64,000 nt of DNA. It comes from Shewanella algidipiscicola (GTDB lineage Bacteria > Pseudomonadota > Gammaproteobacteria > Enterobacterales > Shewanellaceae). Of the stretch, positions 48,334 to 58,158 are shown in pieces (within the stretch, counting starts at the first letter, position 1; each line of letters begins with the position of its first letter). Below the pieces are notes generated by a model. The model made no database searches and had not been told where the DNA came from. It saw only the letters and a list, made by a program, of their open reading frames with translations. The DNA is taken from contig NZ_QPQT01000004.1 of NCBI RefSeq assembly GCF_003605125.1, positions 62,001 through 126,000 on the forward strand, read 5' to 3'. Position numbers and translations under genes: made by a program.

Positions 48334-48503
48334 AGTCAGCTCCTCCCATGGTTGGCTTTCTATCATACCTAGGATAACGCCATAACCAATCGGTCATAAG
48401 TCGAATAGGCGGGCGCTTGTTTTTTGTGCATAGACAGGCTGTACGCACCAAAATGGTGCGGCAGTGGGTGGGTAAACTTGATGCCTTAAAAATAAGGTTA
48501 TGA

Positions 48504-48923
<420 letters not shown>

Positions 48924-48935
48924 GGGGATAAGACA

Positions 48936-50186
48936 ATGGAAGAACTAAAGGCATTAGGTACCACGGTGACCGAGTTGCGATTCGCACTAGACACATTTTA
49001 CTTTTTAATTTCAGGTGCGCTGGTGATGTGGATGGCGGCGGGGTTTGCCATGCTAGAAGCGGGTTTGGTGCGCTCTAAAAACACCACTGAGATATTAACC
49101 AAAAACGTCTGTTTGTACTCCATCGCCTGCATCATGTACCTAATTGTGGGTTACAACATTATGTATGTCGATAACACCGAAGGCGGCTGGTTGCCCTCGT
49201 TAGGCGCACTGATAGGCTCACAAGCGGGCGATGCAGACCACGCCTTAGAATCGGATTTCTTTTTCCAAGTGGTGTTTGTGGCGACTGCCATGTCTATCGT
49301 CTCGGGGGCGGTCGCTGAGCGGATGAAGCTTTGGTCTTTTTTACTCTTCTCTGTGGTGATGACGGCGGTTATCTATCCCATAGAAGGTTACTGGACATGG
49401 GGCGGTGGCTTCCTGTCTGAGGCGGGTTTTGTCGACTTTGCTGGCAGCGGTATTGTACATATGGCTGGCGCGACAGCGGCTATTTCTGGGGTGTTGCTGC
49501 TCGGTGCACGTAAAGGCAAGTATGGCCCTAATGGTCAGGTAAACCCGATCCCTGGGTCTAACCTACCCATGGCAACCTTAGGTATGTTTGTGTTGTGGAT
49601 GGGCTGGTTTGGTTTTAATGGCGGCTCGCAGTTATTGGTATCGGACATGGAGAACGCCTCGGCTGTGGCCAAGATTTTTGTTAACACCAACTCGGCTGCC
49701 GCGAGCGGTGCCATCGCAGCGCTCATCGTGTGTAAGATGGTGTGGGGGAAGGCGGATTTAACCATGATCCTCAATGGCGCCTTGGCTGGCCTCGTCGCCA
49801 TCACTGCCGATCCGTTATCGCCTTCATTGCTATTAGCCGGTGCTATCGGTCTGTTTGCCGGTGGCATAGTGGTCTTCTCTATTGTGATGTTTGATCGCAT
49901 TAAGATAGACGATCCTGTAGGCGCAATCTCGGTGCACGGTGTGGCGGGATTATTTGGTTTACTCTTGGTACCGCTATCGAATGCCGATGCGACCATAACA
50001 GGGCAGTTACTTGGGGCGGCAGTGATTTTTGCTTGGGTATTTAGTAGCTCATTTGTGGTCTGGTACGTACTCAAAGTGACTATGGGGATCCGAGTCACTG
50101 AGGAGGAAGAGTACAATGGCATGGATGCATCTGACTGTGGTATCGATGCTTATCCTGAGTTTGTCTCGCTCAAGAGTGCCAACTAA
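48936..50186 (+). CDS. amtB: Ammonium transporter AmtB
   Basis: A 416-aa inner-membrane channel with about eleven helices. DTFYFLISGALVMWMAAGFA, AMLEAGLVRSKN and the Amt signature DFAGSGIVHMAGATAAISG are present; the conserved pore histidine regions are DFAGSGIVHM and GAISVHGVAGLFG. AAGGGG precedes the ATG. Ammonium uptake, regulated by the co-transcribed GlnK. Confidence 0.96.
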   Translation: MEELKALGTTVTELRFALDTFYFLISGALVMWMAAGFAMLEAGLVRSKNTTEILTKNVCLYSIACIMYLIVGYNIMYVDNTEGGWLPSLGALIGSQAGDADHALESDFFFQVVFVATAMSIVSGAVAERMKLWSFLLFSVVMTAVIYPIEGYWTWGGGFLSEAGFVDFAGSGIVHMAGATAAISGVLLLGARKGKYGPNGQVNPIPGSNLPMATLGMFVLWMGWFGFNGGSQLLVSDMENASAVAKIFVNTNSAAASGAIAALIVCKMVWGKADLTMILNGALAGLVAITADPLSPSLLLAGAIGLFAGGIVVFSIVMFDRIKIDDPVGAISVHGVAGLFGLLLVPLSNADATITGQLLGAAVIFAWVFSSSFVVWYVLKVTMGIRVTEEEEYNGMDASDCGIDAYPEFVSLKSAN

Positions 50187-50297
50187 GTCTCAATCATTCA
50201 GGCGCTTAGCTAATGTTAAGCGCTGAGCGTAAGTAATCATGATGATAGCGAACGATCGTTTAAGTGATCATCATCGTTGGCGTACAAGATGATATTT

Positions 50298-50333
50298 GCG
50301 GGGCCATTGCAGTAGTGCAGTGGCCTCGCTTTT
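50298..50333 (+). terminator. Terminator after amtB
   Basis: A 14-bp stem, GCGGGGCCATTGCA with TGCAGTGGCCTCGC (two G-T pairs), GTAG loop, then TTTT. Confidence 0.8.
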
Positions 50334-50413
50334 ATGTATGATGTGGACACACGCTAGGTGTCTATTGCGCCATACTGTCTATGGCCAACGGCGAGTTAAT
50401 TGCGAGGAAGACC

Positions 50414-50764
50414 ATGAACATTGTGCGAGTCAGTCTCTACAGCCTCTACCTAAGTCTGCTCTCTATTGGCTACGTGTCTATCAGTGCTAGTCACGCTGGC
50501 GAGGTGGTGGTGCGTAAGTCCAGTGAGCCTTTCGATGCATTTGCGGTGCGAGACCAAGTGTTGCAAGACCATCAATGGCGAGAGGCGCTGCGAATGCAGC
50601 AACAGCTCACGATTTTACGCGCCTTGCCACTGGGCTGCGTACTGGTGCCGACGCCTTATCGCTACTTTCATTGCGGCGCCCATTTCTATCGGCCTTATCG
50701 CGATGGTAAGTCTAATAATGAGCTTTATATTGAGATTGACCCACCAGAGTCTAGCCCAAACTAA
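50414..50764 (+). CDS. Small exported protein of unknown function
   Basis: A 116-aa protein from the ATG at 50414 (GAGGAAG upstream). Signal peptide with a hydrophobic core (LYSLYLSLLSIGYVS, cut near SHA-GE). The mature part has two cysteines (LPLGCVL, YFHCGAHF) that may form a disulfide around an aromatic-rich segment YRYFHCGAHFYRPYRDG. No family is recognised. Confidence 0.55.
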   Translation: MNIVRVSLYSLYLSLLSIGYVSISASHAGEVVVRKSSEPFDAFAVRDQVLQDHQWREALRMQQQLTILRALPLGCVLVPTPYRYFHCGAHFYRPYRDGKSNNELYIEIDPPESSPN

Positions 50765-50846
50765 TATTTTGTAACGCTTTGGCACGGCAAAAGACCATGG
50801 CCTCATTTATGCTAAATGATATGGCGTTCAGATTGAGACCTGTTTT

Positions 50847-52004
50847 ATGCGGCAGTTACTTTGGCTTGCATGGATGATGGGGTTACTGCATGGATGCGCC
50901 TCAACCCCCAGCACTCGCTCGGTTGATAACATTGAGCAATATTTTTTAGATAACCACTTTAAGTCAATTATCTTACCTGTGGTGCCTGCTCAGCTGTTTG
51001 CCTTGTCACCTCAGACCACTCAAGTGCTGCAGCAGGCATATCAAAGCAGTCAAGCGTCACGCACTGCAACCATGGCCCATCGTTGGTTAGCCAATTATAT
51101 CAGTGCCAGCCAAGGCGGTTTTAGCTATCAAGATAATATAACGCGTATCCCTCAGCAGACCTTTGAAGATAGGGCGGGGAATTGTATGTCGCTGGTGTTG
51201 CTTACCACCGCCATGGCTGATGCACTTGGCGTGGCGGTTGAATTTCAGCAGATAGCGGTGCCACCCGTGTGGGATAAGCAAGGCCAGTTTTATCTCATCA
51301 ATGGTCACATCAATTTACGCTTATTGCCACAAGCCACCAAGGACAGCGTGCTGGTGGCTAGTCAGGAGATCCAGATCGATTTTTTACCCGAACGAACCAT
51401 GCGCAGTTATGCTAAATCCCGTATCGATAAAACCACTGTGATGGCGATGTTTTATAACAATGTTGCGGCCGAATCTTTAGTGGCCGGTGATTATGATTTA
51501 GCTTATCAATACAGTAAACAGAGCTTGCGCTTGCGTGCCGATTTTATCCCTGCACTCAATACCTTGGCGATATTATATCGCTATAAAGGGTTAGATGATG
51601 CCGCCGAAACCTTATACAAGTTGGCGTTAACCCTTGATGATGATGACATGAATGTCTTGTACAATTATGCCTTGCTGTTAGAGAGTCAGCAGCGTTTAGT
51701 CGAGTGGGCGCAATTGCATAAAACTCTCGAGTTGGCTCGTATCAGCAACCCCTACTATTACTACAATATGGGGCAGCAGGCCTATATGGATCATGAGTAC
51801 CAAAGGGCATTAACTTGGTATAAACGAGCCGTGGAGAAAGCCGATTATCGTCATGAATTTTATTTTGGATTATCACGTGTCTACTGGGTCACAGGCGATA
51901 CACGTAATGCACGGAAACATTTAGAAAAAGCCCTCTCATTGTCAACCGATGCGGCTAATCAGCGTCGTTATCAAGCTAAATTACAGGCGATGCAAAGCCA
52001 TTAA
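50847..52004 (+). CDS. Lipoprotein with transglutaminase-like and TPR domains
   Basis: A 385-aa lipoprotein (LLHGCAST). Residues about 90-190 resemble a transglutaminase-like core: catalytic-type Cys in DRAGNCMSLVLLTTAMADAL, then His in NGHINLRL and Asp in QEIQIDFL. The rest has four to five TPR units (ALNTLAILYRYKGLDDAAETL, YYNMGQQAYMDHEYQRALTWY). Such proteins are seen as exported peptidase- or scaffold-like proteins; the function is unknown. It lies 80 bp after the small exported gene. Confidence 0.75.
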   Translation: MRQLLWLAWMMGLLHGCASTPSTRSVDNIEQYFLDNHFKSIILPVVPAQLFALSPQTTQVLQQAYQSSQASRTATMAHRWLANYISASQGGFSYQDNITRIPQQTFEDRAGNCMSLVLLTTAMADALGVAVEFQQIAVPPVWDKQGQFYLINGHINLRLLPQATKDSVLVASQEIQIDFLPERTMRSYAKSRIDKTTVMAMFYNNVAAESLVAGDYDLAYQYSKQSLRLRADFIPALNTLAILYRYKGLDDAAETLYKLALTLDDDDMNVLYNYALLLESQQRLVEWAQLHKTLELARISNPYYYYNMGQQAYMDHEYQRALTWYKRAVEKADYRHEFYFGLSRVYWVTGDTRNARKHLEKALSLSTDAANQRRYQAKLQAMQSH

Positions 52005-52106
52005 ATATAAGCTACTCACTATCAGATAAGAGATTAACTTCAGACCATTAACGCTAAGTCGTTATTAGAGCAAAGCGCATACATTATTTGAGTGAGGCTG
52101 GATACA

Positions 52107-52132
52107 AAAAAGGCTTCCGAAGAAGCCTTTTT
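52107..52132. terminator. Bidirectional terminator between the TPR lipoprotein and dsbA
   Basis: AAAAAGGCTTC / GAAGCCTTTTT with CGAA loop. Confidence 0.85.
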
Positions 52133-52159
52133 AAAGGGAGAAAGTCATTCAGCTAAGGC

Positions 52160-52822
52160 TTATTTATGTTCAACCGCCAGATAGTTAATAAGATCAATCA
52201 ACTCACCTAGGGTGCGCACTTGGCCTAAATTGACCGCGTATTTGTCGTTAACGATAAAGGTGGGTACGCTTTGAATGCGAAACTCACGTTGCTGCGCACG
52301 CCACAGGTTAATTTTATCGGTCACGGCTTGGCTATCGGCAAGGCTGTCATAGTTGCTGACGTCGATGCCGTTGGCGCTAAACACCTTTTTGATATCATCA
52401 CGGGTATTGATCTCAGGCTTGTCGTGAGCGCTGTGATCATGGTCATGGCTGTGGCCGTTGGCCCCCTCTTCACCTTGAATGGCAGCAAACATGGCATGGA
52501 TCATTTTGTCTTCGACGTTAAGCTCTTGGATCACCGCCAGTGAGCGCATCACTTCGGTGCCAATATCGCTATCCATAAAGTCTACATGCTTACTGTCGAA
52601 GCTGACGCCTGGCTTAAGGTTCGCCTTGATATCCCCTAGGTATTGGGTTTCCATATTGAAACAGTTATGGCAGTAAAAAGAGTAAAACTCGGTTAATTTG
52701 GGCTCGGTGCTTGGTGCCTTGTCTGATACGACAGTGAAATGCTTACCTTCTATAAACTGTGCGGCAAAACTGCTTAATGGAGCAATGGCTAGAGTCAGTG
52801 CTAATGCGATATGTTTGATCAT
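52160..52822 (-). CDS. DsbA-like periplasmic thiol:disulfide oxidoreductase with CHNC active site
   Basis: A 220-aa protein. Signal peptide 1-20 (ends SFA). Thioredoxin fold with active site C51-H-N-C54 (EFYSFYCHNCFNME) in place of the usual CPHC of DsbA, and cis-Pro in VPTFIVND. Around residues 124-133 there is a His-rich insert (GHSHDHDHSAH), which could bind metal. Probably introduces disulfides in exported proteins; the redox potential may differ from DsbA. No dsbB is adjacent. Confidence 0.85.
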   Translation of the reverse strand: MIKHIALALTLAIAPLSSFAAQFIEGKHFTVVSDKAPSTEPKLTEFYSFYCHNCFNMETQYLGDIKANLKPGVSFDSKHVDFMDSDIGTEVMRSLAVIQELNVEDKMIHAMFAAIQGEEGANGHSHDHDHSAHDKPEINTRDDIKKVFSANGIDVSNYDSLADSQAVTDKINLWRAQQREFRIQSVPTFIVNDKYAVNLGQVRTLGELIDLINYLAVEHK

Positions 52823-52973
52823 AGTGTCCTCAAATGACAGCGTGCTGCTTAATGGTAATTAACATAAAAAAATGTAATATTTTTAGCATAATAGTTAAAG
52901 CTTAAGTATGACTTAACGGCGCTTAAGAAACAGTGCCTACAATGTGACTTAGCTTGTATATTGAGGCGGCGTT

Positions 52974-53666
52974 TTACCACTTTTCACGCAAAGTTTGCCA
53001 AGCCTCACAAACTTGCCGAAATTTGGCGGCATCGCCACCTTGACGATCCGGATGCCATTGCAGGGCTAAGCGACGCCATTGTTTGCGTATCATCTTGCTG
53101 GTGGCGTTATCATCGAGCTCGAATACGCTTAAGGCTTGGCGCTTATGCATTGCGTTGGGGTTGGCGCCAATATATTGCTCATAGCGGTGCCAAAATGATT
53201 CGAGGATCTGCTGGATCACATTGGCACTGGTATCATAGTTGTGCCAATCCATGTAGTAATCACGCAGTGAGTCGTCTTCAGATAATTGCTGGTTGAGATC
53301 GCTTGGCACTCGCCTAAAAATTTGGATTTGCATCGACTTTACCTGCAGCCAGCTGTCAGGCAGTAACATCTGTTGCAGTTGGAACAGGGCATTCATGAGT
53401 AGGAAGTTTTGTTTAAACAGGGCTTTTTGTGGGTCGCTGTCGAGATCTTGCATCAGGCCCTGTTGTTGCAATTTGGCCGCGAGATGATGCACTTTCCAGC
53501 TGTGTGGCGTGCTTTGCAGTAGTGAGAGCAGCGGCCAGATAAGCGGATTATCACCTTTAATCGAAGCGGGCGTTGTCACAGCGTACTTGGCTTCAGAGTT
53601 CGCTTCGGCATGGGCATCGAGTGAGGCTGGGTCTTGGGGCTGTTTCGCTAGCAACATAGGGATCAT
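52974..53666 (-). CDS. DnaJ-related protein with C-terminal J domain
   Basis: A 230-aa cytoplasmic protein. A helical N-terminal region (DNAJ-related type, about 40-150) is followed by a C-terminal J domain with the essential HPD motif (RRLALQWHPDRQGGDAAKF) that would stimulate DnaK's ATPase. No G/F or zinc region. The exact start is uncertain (53666 or 53657). Confidence 0.85.
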   Translation of the reverse strand: MIPMLLAKQPQDPASLDAHAEANSEAKYAVTTPASIKGDNPLIWPLLSLLQSTPHSWKVHHLAAKLQQQGLMQDLDSDPQKALFKQNFLLMNALFQLQQMLLPDSWLQVKSMQIQIFRRVPSDLNQQLSEDDSLRDYYMDWHNYDTSANVIQQILESFWHRYEQYIGANPNAMHKRQALSVFELDDNATSKMIRKQWRRLALQWHPDRQGGDAAKFRQVCEAWQTLREKW

Positions 53667-53763
53667 CCATAACCAATGATAATTTTTACTATGGCAATAG
53701 CAAAGATGGAACGCAAGCCTTTAATGGTGCGCCCATAATGTACAGGCGCGCCATGGCTCAGGC

Positions 53764-54417
53764 TTAAATCTCGGTGAACAGTTCACTTAAGGGTAAGCGT
53801 GACTTAGGCAGCTTAGCGTTAAAGTCCTCTTCGCTGTGATGGCCAAGGGCGACCACCACCGAAGCGCAATAACCTTGGGCGGGTAAGTCCAGTAGTTGGT
53901 TAAGTTTAGTCACATTAAACCCTTCGATCGGGCAGGCGTCGATATCGAGTAGACTGGCGCCAAGCAGCAGGGTGCCTAGCGATAGATACACCTGCTTTTC
54001 CATCCAATGCTGGGCATCTTTGAGTTCGACTCTGTGCATATTGGCAAAAAAGGAGCGCCCAGCATGTTGCCCTTGCTTGGCCTCGTCGTTAGCAAAGCGG
54101 CCATCGCTCGCCTCTTGATCCAGTAGTCTTTGTAAGTGCGCTTCATCCATACTTGTCTTGGTGCACAGCACTAGTACATGAGACGCATTGAGGATTTTAT
54201 CTGTGTTAAAACCAAAATCACTGGTGGCTTGGGCAATGGTCGCCTTGCCTTGCTCGCTGGCGGCTAACACAAAGTGCCAAGGTTGCGAGTTGGTCGACGA
54301 TGGGCTGAGTCTGAGCAACTGTTTTAACTCATCAATTTTCTCATCGGCGATCTTTTTAGTGGGGTCAAACACCTTAGTGGTATAGCGTTTATTGGCAAAA
54401 AAACTGATTGGCTGCAT
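53764..54417 (-). CDS. Oxygen-insensitive NAD(P)H nitroreductase, NfsB-like
   Basis: A 217-aa FMN flavoprotein, same length as E. coli NfsB. SFFANKRYTTKVFDPTKKIA, LRLSPSSTNSQPWHFVLA (FMN/dimer contacts) and LDIDACPIEGFN are family motifs. It reduces quinones, nitroaromatics or flavins by two-electron transfer. The start is set at 54417 (MQPISFF); the longer frame lacks family resemblance. Confidence 0.9.
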   Translation of the reverse strand: MQPISFFANKRYTTKVFDPTKKIADEKIDELKQLLRLSPSSTNSQPWHFVLAASEQGKATIAQATSDFGFNTDKILNASHVLVLCTKTSMDEAHLQRLLDQEASDGRFANDEAKQGQHAGRSFFANMHRVELKDAQHWMEKQVYLSLGTLLLGASLLDIDACPIEGFNVTKLNQLLDLPAQGYCASVVVALGHHSEEDFNAKLPKSRLPLSELFTEI

Positions 54418-54663
54418 GCAGGTTATCCTATGTGCGAGCAATGAACGATGTGGCGATTCTACGCCAGTCACCATTCAATGAACATGGTGTAAAATCACAA
54501 ATATTGGCAAAATGATATTGATGATAGGCATGATATGTAACGCATGGTTGAGTGTCATCGATGGGCTGATTGGCAGCTTGTCGATAAGTGCTGACAGTGT
54601 GGTTCACTTTTTGTCATGTTATGCTGCCAGCTTATGGGTCGTTATTTAGGTTAAGAGGTATTT

Positions 54664-55704
54664 TTGTCTACTGAATCTGCAGCTCAAGTACAGCTAAAAA
54701 TAGCCAGCTTTAATCTGTTCAATTTTATTGCGCCGCCAGATGCCTATTACGATTTCAATAACATCTATAGCGAGCAGCAATGGCAGCAAAAGTGCGACTG
54801 GATAACGGCTTATGTTAATCAATACCGTCCCGATGTAATAGGTTTTCAAGAGGTGTTTTCAACTGATGCGTTAAGGGAACTGTTAAACGCTGCTGGTTAT
54901 CCCTATTTTGCCGTGGTCGATATCCCAGAGGTCGCAGATGAGTTTATCTATCGCAGCCCAGTGGTGGCCTTGGCCTCTAAATACCCGATAAGTGCCATTC
55001 ATGCCTGCCGCGCCGCCCCTGAACTTGCCGCGTTATTGGGGCTCAGTGCCGACTTTACATTCAGTCGCACACCGGTGCGGGCGACTGTGGTGCTGCCTGA
55101 TCTGGGGCCATGCGATTGTTATGTGGTGCATTTTAAATCTAAGCGCGGCCAGTTCAGTGTGGAACAAGCTCAAGAGCTGCTTGGTGTTGCCCCGAGTGCG
55201 ATGCAAGCCAGTTTTGCCATCGAGGCCGCTGCCAAGTGGAGCGCCGCTATCGTGCGCGGGAGCGAGGCGAGCCTGCTGCGTTATCTCATTGCCCAGCGGC
55301 GCGCCGCCACGGCTTACCCCGTGATCTTGATGGGTGATTTTAACGATACCTTGCATAGCGGTGTACTATCGAGTCTGGTCAGTACGGATACCCGCTTGAT
55401 TGCCACTTATGGCGAGCAGGGCTTTGACGATTACCGCTTGCAAGATGCCTATCAGTTATTTGAGCAATCCCATTACAGCGTGACAGCCGTTGCGCGGCCA
55501 GCCACTCACTACCATTTAACCCAAGGGGCGGTGTTAGATTACATCTTACTGTCTAATGAGTTTGACCCTCATAATGATCAATGCCTAGCAGAAGTTGAGC
55601 ACTACCACACCTATGATAGGCACTTGCTTAACCCTGAGTATGCTCGCGACAGCCATAGCACAGATCATGCACCTGTCATGATCACCTTAAAGATCAGGCA
55701 GTAA
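54664..55704 (+). CDS. Endonuclease/exonuclease/phosphatase (EEP) family protein
   Basis: A 346-aa protein starting with TTG at 54664, placed 6 nt after AGAGGTA. EEP motifs: IASFNLFNF, VIGFQEVFS (metal-binding Glu), LMGDFNDTL and DSHSTDHAPVMITL (catalytic His). It has no signal peptide. Members cut DNA, RNA or phosphoesters; the substrate here is unknown. Single gene. Confidence 0.88.
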   Translation: MSTESAAQVQLKIASFNLFNFIAPPDAYYDFNNIYSEQQWQQKCDWITAYVNQYRPDVIGFQEVFSTDALRELLNAAGYPYFAVVDIPEVADEFIYRSPVVALASKYPISAIHACRAAPELAALLGLSADFTFSRTPVRATVVLPDLGPCDCYVVHFKSKRGQFSVEQAQELLGVAPSAMQASFAIEAAAKWSAAIVRGSEASLLRYLIAQRRAATAYPVILMGDFNDTLHSGVLSSLVSTDTRLIATYGEQGFDDYRLQDAYQLFEQSHYSVTAVARPATHYHLTQGAVLDYILLSNEFDPHNDQCLAEVEHYHTYDRHLLNPEYARDSHSTDHAPVMITLKIRQ

Positions 55705-55794
55705 ACTCGTTTGTCATCTTACAGGTTATAGGATAGTTTGAGCCTATTGACTGGGGCATAATGCTGGCGCATGGCGAGATAAAGGATACAAAGA

Positions 55795-56703
55795 ATGCTT
55801 GACGCTATTTGTCGTATGGATAAGTTATCGCAAACCGTCTATTCGGTATTTCAGTTTCAACGCCTCGATGAGGCGGAGATTGAACGCTTGCGTCAGCACC
55901 TATATTGCCCAGCCTGTGCTGGTAAGGCGTATTTTCGTAAAGCCTCTAAAGATGGTAAGGCAGCCTGCTTTGGCTCGCGTTATCATCAATTAGATTGCCG
56001 CGAGTTTAAACCCAGCGCCAGCCGCCAACGTGAAGAGCAAGATGCCAGCGAGGTTAACCAGCTTATTGTCGACAGCGATGCGCTGCGAATCGACTTTTCT
56101 AAACACGCATCAAGCCATAGCACTAAGGCAAAAACCGCAGCAACGGCTACAGGTAACAGAGTTTCCGAGCCAGCAGCACCAATGCCCCAAACGGCTCATT
56201 CGCCCATCACACCTCCCGTTAAAGAGAGCACGCCAACGCCCAGTGAGGCTAGCATTCCCACGCCCGATAAACGCATCGCCCGCGAAGGGTTAGAGAAACT
56301 GTTACACAGTTTATTGCGTGGCAGCGAGCTGGCTAGCTCAGATTTATGGGTGTATACCGATGACAAGTATCGTTGGCGCGCTAAAAATCTGTTTGTTAAT
56401 TTTAGTCAGGCTAGCCCCACTGACAATGGGGCGCCGCGTATGTATTGGGGCACCATTTCTCATACCGATAAGGCGATGCTCTGGCTTAACCCAGCCGACT
56501 GTAAAGATGTGGGGATCCCAATCGATGGCTTTAAAGAGGAGTTACAACAGCGTTTTGCTATTGAACATCGCCGCGATCTCGAAGGGGCTGGGATCATCTT
56601 ATTTGGTAAGTGCTTTTGGAATAAAGAGAAAACCCGCAAGATCATTCAACTATGGAATCGCGATATCAGCCGAATGCAAATCTCGCTCGCCGAAGAGGGG
56701 TGA
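55795..56703 (+). CDS. Unknown protein with N-terminal zinc-finger-like motif
   Basis: A 302-aa protein. An N-terminal module at about 37-70 has CPACAGKAYF then YHQLDCREF, a possible C-x2-C...H-x3-C zinc site. A Ser/Thr/Pro/Ala-rich linker (about 80-155) follows, then a conserved-looking C-terminal domain (about 165-300) with RWRAKNLFVNFSQ and GAGIILFGKCFW. This could be a nucleic-acid binding or nuclease-like protein, but no catalytic motif is clear. AAAGGA is upstream of the ATG. Confidence 0.6.
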   Translation: MLDAICRMDKLSQTVYSVFQFQRLDEAEIERLRQHLYCPACAGKAYFRKASKDGKAACFGSRYHQLDCREFKPSASRQREEQDASEVNQLIVDSDALRIDFSKHASSHSTKAKTAATATGNRVSEPAAPMPQTAHSPITPPVKESTPTPSEASIPTPDKRIAREGLEKLLHSLLRGSELASSDLWVYTDDKYRWRAKNLFVNFSQASPTDNGAPRMYWGTISHTDKAMLWLNPADCKDVGIPIDGFKEELQQRFAIEHRRDLEGAGIILFGKCFWNKEKTRKIIQLWNRDISRMQISLAEEG

Positions 56704-56737
56704 TGATACGAGCCTGGCCTATGTTGCATTCATAGGG

Positions 56738-57655
56738 TTACTGGCCTATGCGACTGAGTCGGCGCCTTAGTCTATCGCCAAATTGGTATAAGCCCAGTCC
56801 GCCCAGCACCAAGCCCGCACCTATCACCAGTGCTTCGGTTATCGCCTCGCCATTGAGTTGTGCCCCCAAGGCCATGGCAAAGACAGGGGTGATAAGTGTT
56901 ACTAATGCCACAGTGCTGGCGTTTAGGTGCTGCAAAATATAAAAGTAAGCCACAAAGCCTATAAGTGAACCAAAAACCCCCAAATAAGCTATGGCCGCCA
57001 TGGAACGCACCGACCAAGTATCGATAGGTAAGCTGGCATCAAAGAGTAACCAAGCTAGCGCAAATAATGGCGTGGAAAAAAGCAAGGCTCCCACGGTACT
57101 CGCAATGGGGTGAATGGCAATGTGGACGGTTTTAATTAATACGCCGCTAAGGCTAAATAACAACACGGCACATAAGATAAGACTTAGGCCAATCCAGCTA
57201 TCACTGCCTAGTGCCAATTTAGCCGAGCACACCACTCCTAAGCCCGTAAATGCCAGCAGTAATGCCAGTATACGCATGGGGCCAAATTTGGGCTCGTTCA
57301 GCAGCTTCTGGGCCAACAGCCCTGAGATCAATGGCGATAAGCCAAATATTAACGACATGGTGCCCGAAGGCAGATAACGAGCGGCAAAATAACTGAGTAA
57401 CATACCGCCAACGATACCGATAGCAGAAAAACCATAGAGCTTAAAGGCGACGCGATTCCAAGGGAGGCGGATCTTAGTCATCATAATAACCAGCAAACCA
57501 AGCACTAAAGCGATTAGCATGCGCAGTAAGACTGCCATGGTCGGATGAACCGACTCGCTGCTCCACACGATACCGAGAGGCGTGGTTGACCAGATAAGCA
57601 CTACCGCTAAAAATGATAATGGTACAAGTTTAGGTAAAACGGCTTGAGATGACAT
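56738..57655 (-). CDS. EamA/DMT family transporter
   Basis: A 305-aa inner-membrane protein with ten hydrophobic helices in two EamA repeats (e.g. LPSGTMSLIFGLSPLISGLL and LGVFGSLIGFVAYFYILQHL). It exports a small metabolite, often an amino acid or nucleobase. The start is set at 57655. Monocistronic. Confidence 0.9.
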   Translation of the reverse strand: MSSQAVLPKLVPLSFLAVVLIWSTTPLGIVWSSESVHPTMAVLLRMLIALVLGLLVIMMTKIRLPWNRVAFKLYGFSAIGIVGGMLLSYFAARYLPSGTMSLIFGLSPLISGLLAQKLLNEPKFGPMRILALLLAFTGLGVVCSAKLALGSDSWIGLSLILCAVLLFSLSGVLIKTVHIAIHPIASTVGALLFSTPLFALAWLLFDASLPIDTWSVRSMAAIAYLGVFGSLIGFVAYFYILQHLNASTVALVTLITPVFAMALGAQLNGEAITEALVIGAGLVLGGLGLYQFGDRLRRRLSRIGQ

Positions 57656-57921
57656 GGTGAACAACGCCCTATGACAATGATTAAGCAATCGCTGATAAAG
57701 GCCGATTTTGACTGAGTTGCACCGCTATTGCTATCAAGGAATATCGCCACTAGCAAAATAATGGTGATAATAAGGTGACTCAGCCTCATTTATGGTAACA
57801 GTTTGTTATAAAAACGGTAATCTGACGGTGTTTAGGGGAGCAACTTAATCAGTTAGTCGGGGGGAATGGCGTGTTGGTGTTCGATATAGCAGTTAAGGCG
57901 GGAGGCAGTGCAGTTTTTATT

Positions 57922-58158
57922 CTAGGAATTTACTGATGAACTGACAGGAATAAATAGGCTTAAAAAGTCAAAAAGGGCAACGCCCTTTAGCATTTGCCCT
58001 TTTTGTTGTTTGCGGTTGTATGATCCTTTGCCTTTTTTAGGCTTCTCAGTGCGCATTCTAAATAACTCACTGGTGACGATAGCTTTTAAGGCGTTGTCTT
58101 TAATGATGCCACGGCCACTGTCATGGGGTATCGTGCGTCGATGATTTTTTTTACTCAT
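57922..58158 (-). CDS. arfA: Alternative ribosome-rescue factor ArfA
   Basis: A 78-aa frame, start with AGAGGAG upstream. IIKDNALKAIVTSELFRMR and EKPKKGKGSYNRK are the ArfA core that enters the mRNA channel and recruits RF2 to stalled ribosomes. A terminator hairpin lies within the frame (58005 down to 57969), so the mRNA probably ends without a stop codon after about 50-60 codons, giving a protein that is tagged by tmRNA in normal cells. The residues after it (VALFDFLSLFIPV) form the hydrophobic tail that full-length ArfA uses for rapid turnover. Confidence 0.93.
   Translation of the reverse strand: MSKKNHRRTIPHDSGRGIIKDNALKAIVTSELFRMRTEKPKKGKGSYNRKQQKGQMLKGVALFDFLSLFIPVSSSVNS
57969..58005 (-). 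terminator. Terminator/RNase III-type hairpin inside the arfA reading frame
   Basis: CAAAAAGGGCAA pairs perfectly with TTGCCCTTTTTG (12 bp, 13-nt loop), followed on the minus strand by GACTTTTT. It lies about 51-63 codons into arfA, ahead of the stop. Confidence 0.88.

Noticed and set aside
49535..50122. 195-aa minus-strand frame
   Set aside because: Shadow of amtB; long antisense frames are common over membrane protein genes.
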